From Pseudomonas chlororaphis subsp. chlororaphis (lineage in GTDB: Bacteria; Pseudomonadota; Gammaproteobacteria; Pseudomonadales; Pseudomonadaceae), in NCBI RefSeq assembly GCF_003945765.1, contig NZ_CP027712.1:3720001-3784000 (forward strand): a DNA stretch of 64,000 nt. The letters are read 5' to 3'. The translations under genes were made by a program, and so were the position numbers. This document shows positions 57,341 to 64,000 of this stretch, piece by piece. The notes below the pieces were generated by a model. It saw nothing but the letters and a program-made list of their open reading frames with translations, ran no database searches and was not told where the DNA came from. Each line of letters starts with the position of its first letter. Positions within the stretch are counted from its first letter, which is position 1.

Positions 57341-57890
57341 GCGCCATCGAGTTGCGAACGGCACAATCCCGGCTTTGTACGGAAAGTACAGCTGCATATC
57401 ACGTAGCCTTCAGTGACCATGGCTGCAATGCTTCTTGCCTGCTTGTCGTAGCGAGTGCCGATTCTTCGATTCTCTTCTAACCAACCGACTCCACTTAGGC
57501 TATCGACTCACTGCCCATATCCTCTTCCGAAAGACCAAGGATCTGCCAGATATGGGTTGCTCATCCCGTATGCGGAGACGCACTGAATACCAGTCACTGC
57601 CATAGCGCGATCAAGCTGGAGCACATGGCCCAGGCAGCCATGCAGAATCTAGCGCTACGTTCATTAGTGACGCTGTGTAGCCTGTGCGAAAACGCCCGGG
57701 CCACACTGCACGCAATCCTAATTTACACGGATGTTGAGTGGCCTTAACACGTCCGGTCATTGAAACAGTAACAGTCATGGCGCACTCAACAGCAGATTAC
57801 GATCTCGACCTCTCAGCATCGGAGGCTAGACCTCTGATTACTTCAGATTAAAACCTTTGTGGCATCGCACTCTGCACTCCGCAACAAGGC
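57341..57890. other. Gene-free interval of about 550 bases
   Basis: Apart from the transposase remnant at 57395-57510, nothing with coding character is seen. The DNA is AT-richer than average, consistent with decayed mobile-element material. Confidence 0.5.
57395..57510 (-). pseudogene. IS5-type transposase C-terminal fragment
   Basis: The minus-strand reading VGWLEENRRIGTRYDKQARS then IAAMV matches the C-terminal motif of IS5/IS427-group transposases (WLKENRRIGTRYDKxAR). No upstream transposase body or inverted repeats remain. It is a different fragment from that at 34.8 kb. Confidence 0.62.
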
Positions 57891-59009
57891 TCAAACCAAT
57901 TCGGCTAAAGATGCCGGATTGAAACCCTTCAGATCCGCGTAATTGCCTTTTTCAACTTTGGCGGCCCAATCCTTGTCACTCAGCAGAACACGCCCTACAG
58001 CGATCAGATCAAACTCTTCGCGCTCCATGCGCTCGACAAGCCGATCCAGACTCGCAGGGGTTGAACCCTTGCCGGCGAAGGCATTAGTAACATCATTTTC
58101 TAGCCCAACCGAACCAACACTGATGGTCGCGGCCCCGGTTACTTTCTTCGCCCAGCCCGCGCAGTTCAGACCGTTCTCACCGTCAATCTCGGGGAACTCG
58201 GGTTCCCAGAAGCGACGTTGTGAGCAGTGCAGGACGTCGACACCCGCCTCGACTAATGGCAACAACCAGTCTTCCATCACAGCTGGCGTTTCAGCGACGC
58301 GTACTCCGTAATCCTGTTGCTTCCACTGGCTGACACGCATGATGATCGGGAACTCAGGGCCAACAGCATGACGAACAGCAGACACTATCTCACTGGCAAA
58401 ACGCGAGCGTTCCTTGATCGTCGGGCCGCCGTAGCGGTCGGTGCGCAGATTGGTACCAGACCAGAAAAACTGATCGATCAAATAACCATGGGCTCCGTGG
58501 ATCTCAACGGTATCGAAGCCCAGCCGTTTGGCATCCGCTGCGGCCTTGGCGAACGCTGCTACCGTGTCAGCAATGTCCTCTTCACTCATCGCCACACCAC
58601 GCAGGTCACCTGGCGAATCAAGGCCCGACGGGCTTTCCACTGGCGCATCTGGCTCCCAGTCGTTGATGTAACGTGCGGCACCGGTGTGCCAGATCTGCGG
58701 TGCCATGCGCCCGCCAGCGTTGTGGACCGCATCGATCACGTTTTTCCACCCAGCCAGCGCCGCTTCGCCGTGAAAAAAAGGAATGCCGGAATCATTGCGC
58801 GATGCTGGGCGATCAATCACGGTGCCTTCCGACAAAATCAGCCCAACACGTCCCTCTGCCCGCCGCCGGTAGTAGGCAGTGCTCGCTTCACCCGGGATGC
58901 CTTCGGGTGAGAACAGACGCGTCATTGGCGCCATGACAATCCGGTTTTTCAGCTCAAGCGACCGGATGGAAAAAGGACGAAATAAAATGCTGGTATCAGG
59001 GTTTGACAT
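57891..59009 (-). CDS. Old-yellow-enzyme family FMN oxidoreductase
   Basis: 372 residues from the ATG at 59009 (GGAG eight bases upstream). TIM-barrel OYE: LKNRIVMAPMTRLFS near the start, then QIWHTGA, the active-site segment VEIHGAHGYLIDQFF and GRVLLSDKDWAAKV near the end. It reduces activated alkenes or nitro compounds using NAD(P)H. It is divergent from an HxlR regulator 102 bases away, the same arrangement as the pair at 56-57 kb. Confidence 0.9.
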   Translation of the reverse strand: MSNPDTSILFRPFSIRSLELKNRIVMAPMTRLFSPEGIPGEASTAYYRRRAEGRVGLILSEGTVIDRPASRNDSGIPFFHGEAALAGWKNVIDAVHNAGGRMAPQIWHTGAARYINDWEPDAPVESPSGLDSPGDLRGVAMSEEDIADTVAAFAKAAADAKRLGFDTVEIHGAHGYLIDQFFWSGTNLRTDRYGGPTIKERSRFASEIVSAVRHAVGPEFPIIMRVSQWKQQDYGVRVAETPAVMEDWLLPLVEAGVDVLHCSQRRFWEPEFPEIDGENGLNCAGWAKKVTGAATISVGSVGLENDVTNAFAGKGSTPASLDRLVERMEREEFDLIAVGRVLLSDKDWAAKVEKGNYADLKGFNPASLAELV

Positions 59010-59111
59010 TGGATGGACTCCATTTGATTTTGGAAGCCACATAAGTATATTTTGTAAACCAAATGTCAATTAGGCACCTAGAGTCGCCTAGGTATATATG
59101 AGGAAACTTCG

Positions 59112-59486
59112 ATGCTGGAATTAAAGCCACAATGTTTTTCGTCGGAGTGCCCAAGCCGGGCACTGTTCGACCAAATCGCAGACAAGTGGTCGATGATGGT
59201 TCTGGCGGTACTTGATGACGGGCCGCACCGTTTTAACGCCATCAGGCGTCGCCTGGAGGGCGTCACTCAGAAAGCACTGACACAGTGCCTACGTCGGCTG
59301 GAACGAAATGGACTCGTCTCGCGCCAGGTCATCTCGTTTTCGCCCGTGGCAGTCCAGTATGAGATCACCCCACTGGGTCGAACACTGCAGCAGCCATTTC
59401 GCGAATTGCATAAATGGACACTCGACAAATTGCCCGAGGTTGAAGCGGCCCGGTTGAAGTTTGACGAGGCCGCGGAGGTAAGTTGA
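59112..59486 (+). CDS. HxlR-family winged-helix regulator
   Basis: 124 residues. DQIADKWSMMVLAVLDDGP, then HRFNAIRRRLEGVTQKALTQ and YEITPLGRTL show the HxlR fold; an N-terminal Cys (SECPS) matches the redox/electrophile-sensing Cys of YodB/HypR-like members. Divergent from the OYE gene, which it probably represses until electrophile stress. Confidence 0.88.
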   Translation: MLELKPQCFSSECPSRALFDQIADKWSMMVLAVLDDGPHRFNAIRRRLEGVTQKALTQCLRRLERNGLVSRQVISFSPVAVQYEITPLGRTLQQPFRELHKWTLDKLPEVEAARLKFDEAAEVS

Positions 59487-59855
59487 CGGTGTGATTCTTT
59501 TTCATTGACATGCCGCCACTGCTACCTGCAACGCATTACTTGATAGATCTGCTGGCGGTATTCCTAAACCCATCCTGGACGTTGAGTACGCACCATCGGT
59601 CCTGCGACACGTCACCATCGCCAGCGTTTCGATAGCCCTGATACCGGGGCGTTCTAAGATGACAGCATTCCATCCCGACCACCACGACATCGACCTTGAT
59701 GGCGTTTTCCAGCATGGGCATTTCGCCAGAATCAGGTAATCCACAGGGGTAGATACAAGCCTCTAGCGGGCGAGCGACGCGGGCGTTTTCTCCGTGCCGG
59801 CGGGTGCCGATGGGCGGCCCTGTTATCGGTACGTTAGTACACCAACCAACGTTTC
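59487..59855. other. Gene-free interval upstream of the TonB receptor
   Basis: About 370 bases with stop codons in all frames at short spacing or unconvincing open stretches. No RNA gene or repeat recognised. Confidence 0.4.
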
Positions 59856-59874
59856 TAATGATAAGCATTAGCAT
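59856..59874 (+). promoter_or_regulatory. Fur box
   Basis: TAATGATAAGCATTAGCAT is a close match to the 19-bp Fur consensus GATAATGATAATCATTATC, 52 bases before the TonB receptor start. It implies iron-repressed expression. Confidence 0.8.
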
Positions 59875-59925
59875 ATAGTATGCTGCGGTTTTTCCTCCCC
59901 TCTCCTGCTCTGGATCGTCCTGTCG

Positions 59926-62046
59926 ATGCGTCGTACGTTCGTTTCGCTTTGCCTGCTGCACGCCGTTTCCCCTGTTGTCTGGGCCGATCAATCCAGCGCT
60001 TCCTCACTCGAGTTGCAGGCCACCAGCATCACCGCCGATGCCGCTGCCGAGCGCGCCGACGGTCCGGTGCAGGGGTATCGCGCCACCCGTTCGGTCAGCG
60101 CCACGCGCACCGATACCGCCCTGCATGAAACCGCGCAGTCCGTCAGCGTCGTGCCCAAGGATGTGGTGGAAGACATCAGCGCAACGCGCTTGCAGGATGC
60201 GCTCGACTACGTAGGTGGCGTGGGCCGCGCCAACAACTTCGGCGGACAGGGCCTGACCACCTTCACCGTTCGCGGCTTTACCACCGGCGAGTTCTACCGC
60301 AACGGTTTCCCGATCAACCGCGGTTATCCCAACGCGCCGGACGCCAACACCATCGAGCGCCTGGAAGTCCTGCGCGGCCCGGCCAGTTCGCTGTACGGCC
60401 GTGGCGACCCGGGCGGAACCTTTAACGTGGTGAGTAAGCAGCCGCAGGCTGAATCCAAAGTGACCCTGGGCAGCCAGCTCGACGACCAAGGCATGCACCG
60501 CGCCACGCTCGACGCCACCGGCGCGCTGGATGAAAGCGGCGCCCTGGCCTACCGCCTGAACCTGCTGGGCGAAGGCGGCTCAAGCTTTCGCGACGATGTC
60601 AAAACCGAACGCTACGACGTCGCCCCGGTGCTGAGCTGGCAGGTCAACGACAGCACGCGCATCACCTTCGAAGGCGACTACATGCGCAACAACCATCCGC
60701 TGGACCGGGGCCTGACTCGCTACCCCAACCAGAAAGGAAGCGCCTCGCGGGACACCAACGTCTGGGAAAAGGGCCTGGACAATACCCTGCACAACGACAA
60801 CAACATGACCCAGCTGCGTTTCGAGCATCTGCTGAACGAAGACTGGACCCTGGCCGGTGGCGTGCAATGGCTGGATGGCCAGCTGCAAGGCAATGCCGTG
60901 GAAGCCAATGCCCTGCAGGCCGATGGCCGCACCCTGGGGCGCAACTTCAACTACCGCAAGCTGGAGTGGAGCGACCGCGATATGCAGTTGAACCTGACCG
61001 GCTATTTCGACCTCGCTGGTTTCAGCCATACGCTGCTGACCGGTGTGGAATATGAGGACTACCACTACCAATCGCTGATCCAGCGCTCCGCCGCCGGTGC
61101 CGCTGCCTACCCGATCGACCTGTTCGACCCGGTGCTGGGCCAGCCGCGTCCGGCCCTCACCCGCACGACTACCCACGACAAGGAAAACCTCAAGACCTGG
61201 GCCCTCTTCGTGCAAGACCAGGTGGCCTTGACCGAACGCCTCAAAGCCCTGGCCGGCGTGCGTTTCGAGCGTTTCGAACACGATTATGACGACTACCTGA
61301 GCACCACCCGCGACTTCACCAAGAACCAAAATGCGGTCACCCCGCGCTTCGGCCTGATCTACGACCTGACCGACACTGTCGCGGTGTACGCCAACACCGC
61401 GCGCTCCTTCAAGCCGAACAACGGCGCCAGCCGTGAAGGGGGCGGGTTCGACGCGGAGAAAGGCAAGTCCTATGAACTGGGCGTCAAGTGGGAAGCGCTG
61501 GAGCATCAGCTGAGCGTGGATGCCGCGATCTACCACATCGTCAAACAGAATGTACTGACCGTCGACCCGGTCGACTCCAACTACAGCGTGGCGGCCGGTG
61601 AAGTCCGCAGCCGTGGCATCGACCTGAACATCGCCGGCAACATCACCCCCGAGTGGCGCATGCTCGGCGGCTACGCGTACGTGGACGCCGAGGTGACCAA
61701 GGACAACACGCTGGCCGATGGCACACGCCTGGCAAACATCCCGCGCAACACCTTCAGCCTGCTCAACACCTACGAATTCCAGGACGGCGTGGCCAAAGGG
61801 CTGGGCCTGGGCATGGGCGTGAAGTACGTGGATGATCGCGCCGGCCAGACCGCCGCGACCACCTACACCATGGAGCGCTACAGCGTGGTCGACCTGTTGA
61901 GCTTCTACCGGTTCAACGAACACGTGCGCCTGAACCTGGACGTGAAGAACCTGTTCAACAAGGGCTATGACGAAGGCGCGTTCAATACCTACGTTTACCC
62001 GGGCGCGCCGCGCACGGTGCAGGCGGGGATTGCCTACACCTTCTAA
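59926..62046 (+). CDS. TonB-dependent siderophore receptor
   Basis: 706 residues. A signal peptide (about 1-20, ending VWA) is followed by a TonB-box-like LELQATSI, a plug domain (TALHETAQSVSVVPKDVVED, VRGFTTGEFYRNG and ERLEVLRGPASSLYG) and a 22-strand barrel ending in YTF. No N-terminal signalling (STN) domain, so regulation is direct through Fur. It imports a ferric siderophore across the outer membrane; which one is not apparent. No siderophore biosynthetic genes adjoin it. Confidence 0.93.
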   Translation: MRRTFVSLCLLHAVSPVVWADQSSASSLELQATSITADAAAERADGPVQGYRATRSVSATRTDTALHETAQSVSVVPKDVVEDISATRLQDALDYVGGVGRANNFGGQGLTTFTVRGFTTGEFYRNGFPINRGYPNAPDANTIERLEVLRGPASSLYGRGDPGGTFNVVSKQPQAESKVTLGSQLDDQGMHRATLDATGALDESGALAYRLNLLGEGGSSFRDDVKTERYDVAPVLSWQVNDSTRITFEGDYMRNNHPLDRGLTRYPNQKGSASRDTNVWEKGLDNTLHNDNNMTQLRFEHLLNEDWTLAGGVQWLDGQLQGNAVEANALQADGRTLGRNFNYRKLEWSDRDMQLNLTGYFDLAGFSHTLLTGVEYEDYHYQSLIQRSAAGAAAYPIDLFDPVLGQPRPALTRTTTHDKENLKTWALFVQDQVALTERLKALAGVRFERFEHDYDDYLSTTRDFTKNQNAVTPRFGLIYDLTDTVAVYANTARSFKPNNGASREGGGFDAEKGKSYELGVKWEALEHQLSVDAAIYHIVKQNVLTVDPVDSNYSVAAGEVRSRGIDLNIAGNITPEWRMLGGYAYVDAEVTKDNTLADGTRLANIPRNTFSLLNTYEFQDGVAKGLGLGMGVKYVDDRAGQTAATTYTMERYSVVDLLSFYRFNEHVRLNLDVKNLFNKGYDEGAFNTYVYPGAPRTVQAGIAYTF

Positions 62047-62064
62047 TTGAAAGGCTTGTTCCAG

Positions 62065-62089
62065 GGCGTGCACCGAAGAACTGCACGCC
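62065..62089 (+). terminator. Hairpin downstream of the TonB receptor
   Basis: GGCGTGCA (62065-62072) and TGCACGCC (62082-62089) pair perfectly, 19 bases after the stop codon. A T-run is lacking. The rest of the interval to 62429 has no convincing gene. Confidence 0.45.
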
Positions 62090-62429
62090 TGCCTGTGAGG
62101 GCTTTTGCAGATCCCCCCCTGTGAAGGCCCTTGCATTGGCCGCTCACGCAGCGGCACCGCCCCTGTCGACCTCCGCGCCCTCCCTGGCGGCATTGTCCCG
62201 TCGCCCACAACCCAGCCGCCCAGCGTTCGCCATCCGTCATTCGGTCGCGGCTATTTCACCACGCTTCACCGGAGGCGAGCCGTTCCTCAGGCTGCCGGGT
62301 GGCCCGGGCGCCTTGCGCGGCGTGCAACGCCTACCCAGCGAAAATATGCCCACTGCCGAGCAAAATCCGCTGCAGCGCCGGCCCGTGGAGCGGGTATCGT
62401 GGAGCAAAACCATCGGCCAGAGGTGCACT

Positions 62430-63341
62430 GTGGCGTCCTATTCCTTGCGTCAATTGAAGTATTTCGTCACCACCGTCGACTGTGGCAGCGTCGCCGAGGC
62501 GTCGCGCAAGCTGTACATCGCCCAGCCGTCGATCTCCACGGCGGTCAAGGGCCTGGAAGACAGCTTCGGCGTGCAGTTGCTGATCCGCCATCACGCCCAG
62601 GGCGTGTCCCTGACCCCGGGCGGCGCGCGTTTCTACCGCAAGGCCCAGGAACTGCTGCGCATGGCTCATGAGTTCGAGCAGAACGCCCTGGCCGACAACG
62701 ACGTGGTGTGCGGGCAGATCGATATCGGTTGCTTCGAGACGGTCGCCCCGCTCTACCTGCCACGGCTGATCGCCGGCTTTCGCCAGCGTTTTCCGGGGGT
62801 GGAGATCCGCCTGCAGGACGGCGAGCAGCAGGAACTGGTGCAGGGCCTGACCGGCGGACGCTTCGACCTGGCGATCTTCTACGAACACGACCTGGACAGC
62901 ACCATCGAGACCGAGGCGCTGATGGCGCCGCAACGGCCGTATGCCCTGGTGCCGGCCGGGCACCGTTTTGCCGGACAGGCCCAGGTGTCACTGCGCGACC
63001 TGGTGCTGGAGCCGATGATCCTGCTGGATGTGCAGCCCAGCCGCACCTACTTCGTGAGCATCTTCGAGGAGCTGCAACTGACGCCGAATATCGTCTTCGG
63101 CTCGCCGTCGATCGAGATGGTGCGCGGCATGGTCGGCCAGGGGTTCGGCTTTGCCTTGCTGGTGACCAGGCCCCACGGCAACAGCACCTATGACGGCCAG
63201 GAAGTGGTCTGTGTGGAGATTGCCGAAGATGTCACCGGCTCGGCGCTGGTGGCCGGCTGGCTGAAACGGGCGCAGCTGACCAAGCCTGCGCAGTTGTTCG
63301 TCGATTACTGCAAGGAGCAGTTCAAGGCCTGGCTCGCCTGA
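62430..63341 (+). CDS. LysR-family regulator
   Basis: 303 residues, starting at a GTG with AGAGG seven bases upstream. The open frame extends back to 62121, but upstream residues are low-complexity and unlike LysR proteins. HTH: SLRQLKYFVTTVDCGSVAEA then SRKLYIAQPSISTAVKGLED. The effector domain is complete. It is convergent with the MHS transporter, so its target is not obvious. Confidence 0.87.
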   Translation: MASYSLRQLKYFVTTVDCGSVAEASRKLYIAQPSISTAVKGLEDSFGVQLLIRHHAQGVSLTPGGARFYRKAQELLRMAHEFEQNALADNDVVCGQIDIGCFETVAPLYLPRLIAGFRQRFPGVEIRLQDGEQQELVQGLTGGRFDLAIFYEHDLDSTIETEALMAPQRPYALVPAGHRFAGQAQVSLRDLVLEPMILLDVQPSRTYFVSIFEELQLTPNIVFGSPSIEMVRGMVGQGFGFALLVTRPHGNSTYDGQEVVCVEIAEDVTGSALVAGWLKRAQLTKPAQLFVDYCKEQFKAWLA

Positions 63342-63444
63342 GGGCCAGCGAGCAGGAGCGGATCGCCCCGCCCGATGCATTGCCCATCATTGACCCATAC
63401 CGACGTCCTTGCCATCCGGCCGGGGCCGGCGCTGACAGGTGGGC

Positions 63445-64000
63445 TTAAGCTTGCGGATTGACCAGGAGTTGCGCAGCCCCATGCCCCTGGTGCCGGACGT
63501 CGCGGGTACAGGCGACGAAGTCTTCCTTGCGCAGCACTAGCAGGGCCAGCAGCGACGCGATCCCGGTCGCCACGTAGAAGTACCAGGGCGCGGTGATGTC
63601 GCCAGTGAGCTTGATCAGCCAGGTGGAAATCAGCGGCGCGCTACCGCCGAACACCGCCACCGGGATGTTGTAGGCCACGGCGATGCCGGTGGAGCGGATA
63701 CGGGTCGGCAGCAGCTCGCTCATCAGCGCGTAGGTCGAGGACGCATAGAGCCCGAACAGGATCGCCACGGCCATCAGCGGCCAGAACAAGGTGGCCGGGG
63801 TGGCGTTGGGCGCGGCCTTGAAGAACCAGTACATGGCCAGGGTCGCCAGGGTACCGATCACCATCAGGAACGGCTTGCGTCCGTAGCGATCGGTGAAGGC
63901 GCCGCCGAAGGGCATGACCACCGCCGCCGAGAGGCTGGCGACAAATACATAGAGCAAGGTGGTGCCACTGTCGAACTTGAGGGTGTTGGACATGTAGGTC
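63445..64000 (-). CDS. MHS-family MFS transporter, C-terminal part
   Basis: The C-terminal 185 residues of a metabolite:H+ symporter; the gene continues beyond the right edge. The cytoplasmic loop motif GGAFTDRYGRKPFL and the helix LLPTRIRSTGIAVAYNI are typical of the MHS subfamily (dicarboxylate, osmolyte or shikimate transporters). Substrate not assignable. Confidence 0.85.
   Translation of the reverse strand, partial: TYMSNTLKFDSGTTLLYVFVASLSAAVVMPFGGAFTDRYGRKPFLMVIGTLATLAMYWFFKAAPNATPATLFWPLMAVAILFGLYASSTYALMSELLPTRIRSTGIAVAYNIPVAVFGGSAPLISTWLIKLTGDITAPWYFYVATGIASLLALLVLRKEDFVACTRDVRHQGHGAAQLLVNPQA

Noticed and set aside
59536..59991. 151-codon minus-strand frame upstream of the TonB receptor
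   Set aside because: No family resemblance and no good ribosome site. It overlaps the Fur box and receptor start, so it is treated as non-coding.
62121..62429. N-terminal extension of the LysR protein to 62121
   Set aside because: The extra 103 codons are low-complexity and unlike any LysR N-terminus, and the GTG at 62430 has a good AGAGG site directly before the HTH.

Overview
The window reads as chromosomal DNA of a biocontrol-type Pseudomonas of the P. fluorescens group, most like P. chlororaphis or P. protegens. The reasons are high GC with Pseudomonas codon use in most genes, dispersed Pseudomonas REP elements, an AprA-type alkaline protease locus, DUF1652, and a complete pyrrolnitrin cluster. 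Species is inferred from content; no search was run. No rRNA, tRNA, CRISPR array or intact insertion sequence was seen.

Layout. (1) 1-10.3 kb, minus strand: extracellular protease locus aprA-aprI-aprDEF followed by two subtilisin autotransporters (pspA, and pspB cut by the window edge). (2) 10.6-14.1 kb: P1-family aminopeptidase plus amino-acid permease, with a divergent LuxR regulator. (3) 14.1-26.7 kb: a probable biogenic or aromatic amine locus: FeaR-like AraC regulator, DUF3156 protein, APC permease, aldehyde dehydrogenase, two class III aminotransferases, LuxR regulator, MoaF-like protein, SDR and MFS exporter, separated by REP clusters. (4) 26.8-35.1 kb: pyrrolnitrin island prnABCD, extended downstream by a flavin-reductase remnant, a CPA2 antiporter and an intact flavin reductase (prnF). 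It is bordered by the 3' stump of a polyamine-binding protein gene, the 5' stump of a cupin gene and an IS5-type transposase scrap, so it seems to have landed in a polyamine operon. (5) 35.1-45.7 kb: core-like genes (FAD amine oxidase, AraC regulator, DUF1652, UvrD-like helicase, pirin, phosphoglucomutase, quinone oxidoreductase, LysR regulator). (6) 46.1-56.1 kb: an aldoxime-to-acid pathway: AraC activator, heme aldoxime dehydratase, outer-membrane channel, truncated globin, amidase, cobalt-type nitrile hydratase alpha and beta, its activator, a CbiM-like cobalt permease and a soluble PAS-PAS chemoreceptor. (7) 56.1-64 kb: two oxidoreductase/HxlR divergent pairs, an IS5-type remnant, a Fur-controlled TonB receptor, a LysR regulator and a truncated MHS transporter.

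How the parts work together. Region 1 is a self-contained type I secretion unit with its inhibitor. In region 4, PrnA, PrnB, PrnC and PrnD convert tryptophan to pyrrolnitrin and PrnF can supply reduced flavin. In region 6, aldoxime becomes nitrile (OxdA), then amide (NHase), then acid and ammonia (amidase), with cobalt import encoded alongside. Candidate Rsm-type sites overlap the ribosome-binding sites of both aprA and prnA, which fits Gac/Rsm control of exoproducts.
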